From assembly GCA_026399875.1 (NCBI GenBank), contig JAPLQF010000029.1, forward strand, positions 160,946 through 224,945: DNA of 64,000 bases, written 5' to 3'. The notes below the pieces were generated by a model. That model searched no databases and was not told the origin of the DNA. It saw nothing but the letters and a program-made list of their open reading frames with translations. The DNA comes from Burkholderiales bacterium. Lineage in GTDB: Bacteria > Pseudomonadota > Gammaproteobacteria > Burkholderiales > Burkholderiaceae_E. The position numbers were made by a program, and so were the translations under genes. Of this stretch, positions 54,967-64,000 are shown piece by piece. Numbering within the stretch: position 1 is the stretch's first letter; every line of letters begins with the position of its first letter.

Positions 54967-56264
54967 GGACGGTGCCCGGCGCGTTGCTGGCACTCGATCT
55001 GCCGCGTGCCCACGGGGCCGGCATCCTTGGCGTGCGGGTCTGGCCCGCGCCCGATTACACCCGCGTCACGCTCGAACTCGACGCGTCGCTCAAGAGCTCG
55101 CACTTCGTGATCACCGATCCGCCTCGCCTGGTGGTCGACCTGGAGGGCATCGATATTGATGCGGCCCTGCGCGAGATCGTGGCCAAGGTGCAGGCCGACG
55201 ATCCCTATATCGCCACGGTGCGAGTCGCCCAGAACCGCGCCCATGTCGTACGGCTGGTCTTCGACCTGAAGGTGCCGGTGTCGCCGCAGGTCTTTGCGCT
55301 GGCGCCTAACGGCGTCTATCGACATCGTCTGGTGCTCGACCTTTATCCGAAGACGCCGATCGATCCGCTGGCCGCACTGATCGAACAGACCCGCAGCAGC
55401 ACGGCGGCAAACGCCTTGCCAAGACCCCAGGTCGGCGCAGGAGCCGGTACCTCCACCGGCGACGATCCGCTCGCCTCACTGATCCGTGAACGCGAAGCCG
55501 CACTCAGGATGCTCGCCGAACCCGACCGCCCGCGCGCGCGGGGCGCCGAGGTCAGTCGATTGCTGACGATTGCGATCGACCCTGGCCATGGTGGCGAGGA
55601 TCCGGGCGCAATTGGGCCCAACGGCACGATGGAAAAGGATGTCGTGCTCAACATCGCGCTGCGACTGCGTGAAAAGCTGCAGGCCGAACCCGGGGTGCGG
55701 GTGCTGATGACCCGTGACTCCGACTTCTTCGTGCCCCTGGCCACCCGCGTGAGCAAGGCGCGTGCGGTCTCGGCGGATCTCTTCGTGTCGATCCATGCCG
55801 ACGCTTTCGTACTGCCCCATGCGAAAGGCTCGTCGGTCTTCGTGCTGTCGGACAGCAGTGCAAGCAGCCTTGGCGCACGGTGGCTTGCGCGTCGCGAAAA
55901 CAGCGCCGATCTGATCGGTGGCGTGAACCTGCCTGCAGGTAATCGAGAAGTGGCCAAGGTGCTGCTCGATCTGTCGACTACTGCGCAGATCAAGGACAGT
56001 CGAAAGCTCGCCGGCTCGGTGCTTGGCGAACTGCGCGGCGTTGGCAACTTGCACAGTGCGCAGATCGAACAGGCGGGGTTTGCGGTGCTGCGTGCACCCG
56101 ACGTGCCGTCGATCCTGATCGAGACTGCCTTCATCAGCAATCCCGATGAAGAACGCAAGCTGCGCGATCCGCGCTATCAGGCGCAACTGGCCGATGCAAT
56201 CTTTGTGGGGATCAGGAACTACTTCAGGCGCAATCCGCCTGCCGCCCGCGGACCAGGGGCCTGA
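54936..56264 (+). CDS. amiC: N-acetylmuramoyl-L-alanine amidase AmiC-type
   Basis: Periplasmic zinc amidase that splits septal peptidoglycan during division; 442 residues. A twin-arginine signal SRRRFLRTVPG near 5-15 predicts Tat export of the folded enzyme. AMIN domain about 30-130 (septal targeting), linker, then Amidase_3 with zinc/catalytic residues in IDPGHGGEDPG near 213, MEKDV near 230, SIHADAF near 284 and IETAFISN near 394. ATG 54936 lies inside the tsaE 3' end (31-bp overlap), a coupled pair. Confidence 0.94.
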   Translation: MSEGSRRRFLRTVPGALLALDLPRAHGAGILGVRVWPAPDYTRVTLELDASLKSSHFVITDPPRLVVDLEGIDIDAALREIVAKVQADDPYIATVRVAQNRAHVVRLVFDLKVPVSPQVFALAPNGVYRHRLVLDLYPKTPIDPLAALIEQTRSSTAANALPRPQVGAGAGTSTGDDPLASLIREREAALRMLAEPDRPRARGAEVSRLLTIAIDPGHGGEDPGAIGPNGTMEKDVVLNIALRLREKLQAEPGVRVLMTRDSDFFVPLATRVSKARAVSADLFVSIHADAFVLPHAKGSSVFVLSDSSASSLGARWLARRENSADLIGGVNLPAGNREVAKVLLDLSTTAQIKDSRKLAGSVLGELRGVGNLHSAQIEQAGFAVLRAPDVPSILIETAFISNPDEERKLRDPRYQAQLADAIFVGIRNYFRRNPPAARGPGA

Positions 56265-56291
56265 GCCTCGCGTCTGGCCTTGCGATGCGTC

Positions 56292-56939
56292 TCAGACGCC
56301 CCGGCGCTTGAAGACCGTGTGGCGTGCAAGCTCGATGATGGCCGGCAATGCCGGCACCACGATCAGTGCCAGGGCGACCCATGAAAAATGCGCTTTCACC
56401 CAGGGCAGATTGCCGATCAGATAACCAAGCCCGGTCAGGCTCACCACCCAGATGACGCCGCCCACCACGTTGTAGAGCGCGAACTTGCGATAGCTCATGG
56501 CAGCGACCCCGGCGACGAAGGGTGCAAAGGTGCGCACGAAGGGCAGAAAGCGCGCCACGATGATGGTGATGGCGCCGTGTTTCTCATAAAACGCATTGGC
56601 CCGCTCGAAGGCCCGGCGATTGAACCAGCGCGATTGCTCGAAGGTCCAGACCCGCGGCCCGATGTGACGGCCAATCGAATAATTGAGCGCATCGCCCAGC
56701 ACCGCGGCGGTAATCAGCAGAGCGATCAGCAGTGGTAGCGAAAGACCGCCGACCGCAGCCAGCGCGCCGCACACGAAAAGCAGTGAATCACCCGGCAGAA
56801 AGGGCATGACCACCACCCCGGTCTCGACAAAGATGATCGCAAAGAGCAGCGCATAGACCCATACGCCGTACTGGCTGACCACCGTCTCGAGATGCTTGTC
56901 GAGATGCAAAAAGATGTCGATGAGTTGGGCGATGTCCAT
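56292..56939 (-). CDS. DedA-family membrane protein
   Basis: 215-residue inner-membrane protein with about five or six helices. The DedA/VTT signature FxxRFxPxxRTFAPFVAG near 135-150 and the G-D-S-L-L-F-V-C-G opening loop near 50 are clear. DedA proteins are now linked to flipping of lipid carriers such as undecaprenyl phosphate and to membrane potential. Single gene set against the amiC-mutL strand; its start lies 41 bp from mutL. Confidence 0.92.
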   Translation of the reverse strand: MDIAQLIDIFLHLDKHLETVVSQYGVWVYALLFAIIFVETGVVVMPFLPGDSLLFVCGALAAVGGLSLPLLIALLITAAVLGDALNYSIGRHIGPRVWTFEQSRWFNRRAFERANAFYEKHGAITIIVARFLPFVRTFAPFVAGVAAMSYRKFALYNVVGGVIWVVSLTGLGYLIGNLPWVKAHFSWVALALIVVPALPAIIELARHTVFKRRGV

Positions 56940-56964
56940 AGCGGCTCGGATGATACACGCCGCC

Positions 56965-56970
56965 TATAAT
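56965..56970 (+). promoter_or_regulatory. Perfect -10 hexamer immediately before mutL
   Basis: TATAAT ends 9 bp before the mutL ATG at 56980. No good -35 lies 16-18 bp upstream. If it is active, the transcript would start about at the start codon and be leaderless. Position seen; activity not shown. Confidence 0.35.
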
Positions 56971-56979
56971 GGATTCGCC

Positions 56980-59108
<2,129 letters not shown>

Positions 59109-59112
<4 letters not shown>

Positions 59113-60197
59113 GCCAGGTGGGGTCGGCAGGGTTGGCATCGAATGCTTCCAGGGCGACTGACTTGCCAACGCCCGACGCGATCATGCTGCTCGGCCCGAC
59201 CGCCTCGGGAAAAAGCGCAATCGCCATGAGTCTGGTCGAGCGCTTCGAGATCGAGATCATCAGCGTCGACTCGGCGCTGGTCTATCGCGGCATGGACATC
59301 GGCACTGCCAAACCGACCCCGACCGAGCTCGCTGCCGTGCCGCATCACCTGATCAATCTGATCGATCCGGGAGAGTCGTATTCTGCCGCCAGCTTCGTGC
59401 GCGATGCGCGGCAGCTGATCGGCGACATTCGCGGCCGAGGTCGACTGCCGCTGCTGGTGGGCGGCACGATGCTCTATGCGCGCGCACTTGCGACCGGCCT
59501 CGATGACCTGCCCGCCGCCGACCCGGCCACGCGTGCAGCGCTGGATGACGAGGCGGCGCAACTCGGCTGGCCGGCGATGCATGCACGGCTGGCGACGATC
59601 GATCCGCAAACCGCGTCGCGTCTTGAGCCCGGCGATTCGCAGCGCATCCAGCGAGCGCTCGAAATTCACGCCCTGAGCGGGCGGCCGATGAGCGAACTGA
59701 TCGGCGCCCGGCGCGCGCACTCCGACGTACCGCTCGAGCTGCTCACGATTGCGCTCGAGCCGGGCGACCGCGCAGTACTGCATGCCCGCATCGCGGCTCG
59801 CTTCGAGGCGATGCTCACCGCCGGCTTTCTCGACGAAGTGGCGGCGCTGCGTGCCCGCGGCGACCTCGATACCGGCATGCCCTCGATGCGCTGCGTCGGC
59901 TACCGGCAGGCCTGGCGCTATCTCGACGATCTTGAACACCGCATGAATCAGGGCGCGATTGACGCAAAGACCGCGCCTGCGCGTCGGCAGGTCTTTATTG
60001 ACGAGTCGGTGGCGGCCACCCGCCAGCTCGCCAAACGCCAGCTGACCTGGTTGCGTTCGATGCCGCAACGGCATGTGATTGATTGTCTGGCGCCGGATGC
60101 GCCCGATCAGGTGGCAGCACTGATTGCACTCAACTTCCCTGACCGGGAAAAAGGAATGGCGGGTGACGCTGTGCACGAATCCAATGCAAAGGAATGA
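59109..60197 (+). CDS. miaA: tRNA dimethylallyltransferase
   Basis: Adds the isopentenyl group to A37 of UNN-reading tRNAs; 362 residues. P-loop LGPTASGKS (28-36), [16 protein letters not shown] near 54, and [10 protein letters not shown] near 115 are standard. The C-terminus runs about 30 residues beyond the usual end, with a polar tail. Coupled by a 4-bp overlap to mutL, the classical mutL-miaA pair. Confidence 0.96.
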
Positions 60198-60201
60198 CGC
60201 C

Positions 60202-60738
60202 ATGCTGTATCGCGCACACCTGATGTGGGTCATGCCCCTGCCGATGATCGTGTCCGTGCTGACGATGCTGATGCTGACGATCGGCGCAGGCAGCGCCCGG
60301 GCACAGAGCAGTCAGTGCGGCTTCATCACCGACCCCGATCGCCAGGCCTATTGCCGGGCAACGAATGGCGGTGGGTCGAGCCAGTGCGGCTTCATCCGCA
60401 ATCCCGACCTGCAGGCCCGATGCCGTGCAGAGACCGGGGGTGGCAGCAGCCAGTGCGGTTTCATCCGCGACCCCGATCGGCAGGCCGAATGCCGCGCCAG
60501 CACCGCTGAAAAAAGCCCGGGCGGATCACAGAGCAGCCAGTGCGGTTTCATCCGTGACCCCGATCGCCAGGCCTATTGCCGCGCCACGACAGGCGCAGGC
60601 TCCAGCCAGTGCGGCTTCATCCGCGATCCCGACCTTCAGGCGATGTGCCGCGCGCAGACAGGCAGCGGCGCATCGCAATGCGGATTCATCCGCAACCCCG
60701 ACATGCAGGCCGCATGCCGGGCCCAGGTTGGGAAATAA
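60202..60738 (+). CDS. Exported protein of six cysteine-containing 18-residue repeats
   Basis: 178 residues. A hydrophobic signal (about residues 8-32, ending ARAQ) is followed by six copies of S-S-Q-C-G-F-I-R-D-P-D-x-Q-A-x-C-R-A separated by Gly/Ser/Thr spacers. Each copy has two cysteines 12 apart, 12 in all, suggesting one disulfide per repeat in the periplasm. I do not recognise a family. Variation is confined to a few positions (D/N, R/L/M, Y/R/E/M/A). It starts 4 bp after miaA's stop, and AAGGA precedes the ATG. Confidence 0.82.
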   Translation: MLYRAHLMWVMPLPMIVSVLTMLMLTIGAGSARAQSSQCGFITDPDRQAYCRATNGGGSSQCGFIRNPDLQARCRAETGGGSSQCGFIRDPDRQAECRASTAEKSPGGSQSSQCGFIRDPDRQAYCRATTGAGSSQCGFIRDPDLQAMCRAQTGSGASQCGFIRNPDMQAACRAQVGK

Positions 60739-60764
60739 TCACACGCACCCCAGGACCCCGACAC

Positions 60765-62558
60765 ATGAACCCTCCGGTCAACGACAAAGAAGCCATCCGC
60801 CTGAAGTATCTCGCCGAGCGCGACAAGCGGCTTCGCGCCGACGGCAACCAGCAATACCTCGAAATCACCGGGCAGTTTTCGCATTATCTCGACGATCCCT
60901 ATACGCCGGTGGTCGAGCGCGCACCGAAAACCGACCATGTTCGTTTCGCTTTTATCGGCGGCGGATTTGCAGGGCTGGCCACCGGCGCGCGGCTGGTGGA
61001 AGCCGGCATCACCGATGTGCGCATCATCGAGAAAGGTGGCGATTTCGGCGGCACCTGGTACTGGAACCGCTATCCCGGCGCGCAGTGCGATACCGCCTCG
61101 ATGATCTACATGCCGCTGCTCGAGGAAACCGGCCATATGCCGTCCGAGAAATATGCGCACGCGCCCGAGATCCTGGCGCACAGCCAGCGAATCGGCCGGC
61201 ATTACAAGCTCTACGACAATGCGCTCTTTCACACCCAGGTCAGCTCGCTCACCTGGCAGGACGACGACTCGTGCTGGCGCATCACCACCAACCGCGGCGA
61301 CGACTTCACCGCGCAATACATCGGTCTGGGCACCGGTCCGCTGCATATTCCGAAGCTGCCCGGCATCCCGGGTATCGAGTCCTTCAGGGGGCACTCGTTT
61401 CATACCAGCCGCTGGGACTATGCCTATACCGGCGGCGATCCGGGCGGCGCACCGATGACACGGCTGGCCGACAAGCGCGTCGCGCTGATCGGCACCGGTG
61501 CCACCTCAGTGCAGTGCGTGCCGCACCTGGCGCGCAGCTGCCAATCGCTGCATGTGTTTCAGCGCACGCCGTCTTCGATCGATATTCGAAACAACGCGCC
61601 GATCGACCCCGACTGGTTTGCGAGCGTGGCCACGCCGGGCTGGCAGCAGCGCTGGCTCGAGAACTTCACCGCGAATCAGGCCGGCGGCAATGCCGAGGTC
61701 GATCTGGTGCAGGACGGCTGGACCGATCTGGCGCGACGCATCCGCGAGCAGATCCGCAAGCTGCCAGCCACCGAGCGCACCGTGCCGAACATGCTGGCCG
61801 CCTACGAAGATGCCGACTTCGCCAAAATGAACGAGATCCGCGCAAGGGTCGACGAGATCGTGGCCGACCCTGCGACCGCCGATCATCTGAAAGCCTGGTA
61901 CCGGCAGCTGTGCAAGCGGCCCTGCTTTCATGACGCCTATCTGCAGGCCTTCAACACCCCCACCGTCCATCTGGTGGACACCGACGGCAAGGGCGTCGAG
62001 CGGATCACCGAGACCGGCATCGTGGTGGGCGGCACCGAGTATCCGGTCGACTGCATCATCTATGCCTCGGGCTTTGAGGTGGGCACGCCGTTGGCGCGCC
62101 GGGCGGGGTTTGATCTGGTGGGTCGTGCCGGGCGCAAGCTGTCGGACCACTGGGCGCAGGGCATGCGCAGCAAGCACGGCATCCATGTGCACGGTTTTCC
62201 GAACGCGTTTTTCGTGCAGCCCACACAGGGCGCCAATCTGATCTCGAATGTGCCGCACAACCTGACCGAGGCCGCGCGCACGATCGCGGTCATGGTTCGC
62301 CACGCGATCGATCACGGCCATCGTGAAATCGAGGTCAGCGAATCCGCCGAAACCGCGTGGATCGATCTGCTGCGCAACAGTCCGGGCCGGATGACCAGTT
62401 CGCCCGACTGCACGCCGGGCTATTACAACAACGAGGGCCAGGACCCGGGGCCGGCCGCAAAACTGAATGTGGGCTATCCGGCGGGGGCCACCGCGTACTT
62501 CAAGTATCTCGATGCGTGGCGCGCGAGCGGGCTGTTCGAGGGGCTGGTTTTTCGGTAA
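60765..62558 (+). CDS. Flavin-dependent Baeyer-Villiger-type monooxygenase
   Basis: 597-residue NADPH/FAD monooxygenase. FAD-binding GGGFAGLATG near 65, GGTWYWNRYPGAQCD near 94-108, the BVMO fingerprint F-R-G-H-S-F-H-T-S-R-W-D near 206-217 (pattern FxGxxxHxxxW[P/D]), and the NADP Rossmann GTGATSVQ near 244. Such enzymes insert oxygen next to ketones; cyclohexanone- and phenylacetone-monooxygenases are relatives. The substrate is unknown. Starts 26 bp after the repeat-protein gene. Confidence 0.92.
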   Translation: MNPPVNDKEAIRLKYLAERDKRLRADGNQQYLEITGQFSHYLDDPYTPVVERAPKTDHVRFAFIGGGFAGLATGARLVEAGITDVRIIEKGGDFGGTWYWNRYPGAQCDTASMIYMPLLEETGHMPSEKYAHAPEILAHSQRIGRHYKLYDNALFHTQVSSLTWQDDDSCWRITTNRGDDFTAQYIGLGTGPLHIPKLPGIPGIESFRGHSFHTSRWDYAYTGGDPGGAPMTRLADKRVALIGTGATSVQCVPHLARSCQSLHVFQRTPSSIDIRNNAPIDPDWFASVATPGWQQRWLENFTANQAGGNAEVDLVQDGWTDLARRIREQIRKLPATERTVPNMLAAYEDADFAKMNEIRARVDEIVADPATADHLKAWYRQLCKRPCFHDAYLQAFNTPTVHLVDTDGKGVERITETGIVVGGTEYPVDCIIYASGFEVGTPLARRAGFDLVGRAGRKLSDHWAQGMRSKHGIHVHGFPNAFFVQPTQGANLISNVPHNLTEAARTIAVMVRHAIDHGHREIEVSESAETAWIDLLRNSPGRMTSSPDCTPGYYNNEGQDPGPAAKLNVGYPAGATAYFKYLDAWRASGLFEGLVFR

Positions 62559-62560
62559 TA

Positions 62561-62599
62561 GGCTTAGCTGAGGGGCTTAGCTGAGGGGCTTAGCTGAGC
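62561..62599. repeat. 13-bp tandem repeat after the monooxygenase stop
   Basis: Three copies of GGCTTAGCTGAGG (last base differs in the third) fill the gap between the monooxygenase stop and the convergent DUF4188 stop. Each contains the palindrome GCTTAGC. Confidence 0.9.
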
Positions 62600-62600
62600 G

Positions 62601-63116
62601 TTATTGAGGCGGATTCTCATAGGAGGCCACAGCAGGCTCTCCCTTCATGCCAAGGCGTCTCCTCGCGGTTTCTTTGGCGCCGACGGCGGGCGCATGTGCG
62701 CCCGCCGCCGCCAGCCCGAACTGCGGCATGTTGCCGTAGACGCACTCATACTTGCCGGCCTCGACCACATAGGTTTCGTGCCAGATGCCAACGCTTCCGC
62801 CGGCACCCACTGCGCGATTGAATCGCTTCCAGGGCTCGAGGTGGTTCAAGGCCGGATCGCGGGCAAACCGCTCAAGCTGCTCGAACGATCGCCAGTACTG
62901 AACGAGCGCCACGCCGCGCCAGTAGATGAACGGCTGGGCGTGCATCAAGCCGAGCTCCTTGTGCGCGAGCAAATGTTCAATCATCGGACCCATGGCCCGT
63001 GCGACTGGCAGCCATTTGTTGACTGCGAGAAGGCGATTGATGCGCATGCCGATGATGAAGACGACAAACGGCCCGTCCACTTGTGCAGTGAAGCGGCCGG
63101 CGAAAATCTTGCTCAT
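62601..63116 (-). CDS. DUF4188 protein
   Basis: 171 residues of the DUF4188 family, a dimeric alpha/beta-barrel-like fold related to heme- or monooxygenase-type proteins (inference from the family's look, not a shown activity). GPFVVFIIGMRINRLLAVNKWLPVARAM and FIYWRGVALVQYWRSFEQLERFARD are the conserved parts. GGGGAACC-type leader without a clear Shine-Dalgarno. Convergent with the monooxygenase; a functional link between them is possible. Confidence 0.85.
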   Translation of the reverse strand: MSKIFAGRFTAQVDGPFVVFIIGMRINRLLAVNKWLPVARAMGPMIEHLLAHKELGLMHAQPFIYWRGVALVQYWRSFEQLERFARDPALNHLEPWKRFNRAVGAGGSVGIWHETYVVEAGKYECVYGNMPQFGLAAAGAHAPAVGAKETARRRLGMKGEPAVASYENPPQ

Positions 63117-63210
63117 AGGTTCCCCCTACTGGGTGGTGATGAGGCCTGACGCACCACGGCCCGGTGCTCAGGGCCGCGGCGATCGCCGGGCCGATGCGCC
63201 CCCAAACCGC

Positions 63211-63279
63211 TCAGTACTTCATGCTCAGTACTTCATGCTCAGTACTTCATGCTCAGTACTTCACGCTCAGTACTTCATC
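63211..63279. repeat. 14-bp tandem repeat at the 3' end of the DUF2141 gene
   Basis: Five units of TCAGTACTTCATGC (one T-to-C change in copy 4, last copy partial). On the minus strand each unit reads ATGAAGTACTGA, that is the last codons and the stop of the DUF2141 gene repeated downstream of it. Confidence 0.92.
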
Positions 63280-63812
63280 GTAATGGCCAGCTTCGTGGGC
63301 TGGCCAGCGGCCAACACGAACCGGCTGACCTCGAACGAGGGCGGACTCAGCTTCAGCATGACATTGTTGCTCACGCCGACGCCCTCGGTGGGCATACCCA
63401 GCATGTTGGTGTCGGCCTGCTCGTTCCCGTTGGTGTCGTGCACCACTGCAACCGCGTACTCACCCGGCGAAAGATTCTCGAAGCTGCAGTTTGCCACGCC
63501 ACCGACGGCCGGAACCCGCACCGTCGAGGCCGCGTGCTTCTTCGATTCGAGCGGGAAACCGGTCTTTGAAGAAAACAGCGCGCAGCCAACCATTCCCGAG
63601 GCACTCGAGACACCGGTGACCGTGACATCGATGCGGCCAGGACCGGCGGCGGACGCGCCGGATGCAGCCAGCAGCAGCAGCGAGGCGAGGGCCGGGGCGA
63701 GAGTCGGCAAAGAGCGCGAAGCGAGCGATCGGATCGGCAGGAACGTCGGACGGGCCGCGGGATGGGTGACAAGTGAATGACGGGGTGAACGGGGTGAACG
63801 GAACGTAGTCAT
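63267..63812 (-). CDS. DUF2141 exported protein
   Basis: 181 residues. A long Arg/Ser-rich N-terminus precedes a hydrophobic segment (LPTLAPALASLLLLAASGASA, about residues 38-58) ending at an A-x-A cleavage site. The mature DUF2141 domain has RIDVTVTGVSSASGMVGCALFSS, the FENLSPGEYAVAVVHDTNGN signature and a beta-rich end. Function unknown. GGAG stands 8 nt before ATG 63812. The signal region could start later. Confidence 0.85.
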   Translation of the reverse strand: MTTFRSPRSPRHSLVTHPAARPTFLPIRSLASRSLPTLAPALASLLLLAASGASAAGPGRIDVTVTGVSSASGMVGCALFSSKTGFPLESKKHAASTVRVPAVGGVANCSFENLSPGEYAVAVVHDTNGNEQADTNMLGMPTEGVGVSNNVMLKLSPPSFEVSRFVLAAGQPTKLAITMKY

Positions 63813-63924
63813 GCGAGATCTCCTTTTGAGGGTGAAACGGACAGGGAACCGGGGCGCATTGAGCTTCCCTTTGATTTTCGGATACCGACGGTAGAGCAAA
63901 ATATGGCGATACCGGAGGTGATGG

Positions 63925-64000
63925 ATGAAGCGGATTGCGAAGGCGAGATACACCGAGGAGTTCAAGGTGGCGGCGGTGCAGTTGATCGCTGCGGGTCGTC
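63925..64000 (+). mobile_element. Start of IS3-family transposase OrfA, cut by window edge
   Basis: Only 25 residues are visible (KRIAKARYTEEFKVAAVQLI), which match the beginning of an IS3/IS911-type OrfA helix-turn-helix. GGAGG is 6 nt before the ATG. The element's left inverted repeat should lie between the DUF2141 promoter and here (about 63860-63910), but I cannot mark its end without the right side. Confidence 0.75.

Noticed and set aside
63211..63279. CRISPR-like array
   Set aside because: Direct 14-bp units have no spacers between them, so it is a simple tandem repeat. No CRISPR array or cas gene is visible anywhere in the window.

Overview
This window is dense, high-GC chromosomal DNA with short intergenic gaps. 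Gene content points to a betaproteobacterium of the order Burkholderiales. The clues are the rpsU-yqeY-dnaG-rpoD block, a tandem cyanophycin synthetase pair with its own ABC transporter and DUF1854 protein, a MutL carrying the endonuclease-type motif, and a tRNA-Ile2(CAU) gene split by an Azoarcus-type group I intron. The species cannot be named from the sequence alone.

Layout. 1-5 kb: end of a DMT transporter, ferredoxin-NADP reductase, a flavodoxin-fold/pirin pair divergent from a LysR regulator, and glutamyl-Q tRNA(Asp) synthetase. 5-6.5 kb: an RhlE-type DEAD-box helicase. 6.5-14.3 kb: the cyanophycin locus, with the ABC exporter and DUF1854 protein on one strand and cphA'-cphA diverging on the other. 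14.4-16.6 kb: stress proteins (three-BON protein, Hsp20) facing a Crp/Fnr regulator. 16.8-17.1 kb: the intron-containing tRNA. 17.1-24.7 kb: envelope and orphan proteins (YpfJ-type metallopeptidase, two lipoproteins, an orphan nitrile-hydratase-accessory-like protein, an MFS transporter, a DHH phosphoesterase, a GNAT/FemAB-like enzyme). 25-26.7 kb: an acyl-CoA synthetase. 26.8-32.6 kb: the macromolecular-synthesis operon rpsU-yqeY-dnaG-rpoD, whose sigma factor has a roughly 400-residue Lys/Ala-rich extension. 32.9-37.5 kb: an AAA ATPase, a flavoprotein/ybiB pair and tsaD. 37.6-50.7 kb: HDOD protein, transporters, an M20 deacylase, an RlmN-like radical SAM enzyme, plsY, ybaK, an LplT-PlsC-like fusion, a GMC oxidoreductase, panE, xerD and an AEC transporter. 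50.9-53 kb: three exported proteins of unknown or poorly known role. 53-60.2 kb: queG, tsaE-amiC, dedA, mutL-miaA. 60.2-64 kb: an accessory-looking end with a secreted six-repeat cysteine protein, a Baeyer-Villiger-type monooxygenase, DUF4188 and DUF2141 proteins with short tandem repeats at their 3' ends, and the start of an IS3-type transposase cut by the window edge.

Themes. Genes acting on tRNA are frequent: gluQ and queG (both concern the queuosine position), tsaD and tsaE (t6A37), miaA (i6A37), ybaK (editing), the intron-bearing tRNA-Ile2, and an RlmN-like enzyme that may modify RNA. Storage-polymer synthesis (cyanophycin) and envelope lipid or peptidoglycan functions (plsY, LplT-PlsC-like, amiC, dedA) form the other coherent groups. 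The strongest non-coding discovery is the 210-nt group I intron in the anticodon loop of tRNA-Ile2. The most unusual protein features are the giant RpoD extension, the degenerate C-terminal half of cphA', and the cysteine-repeat exported protein.
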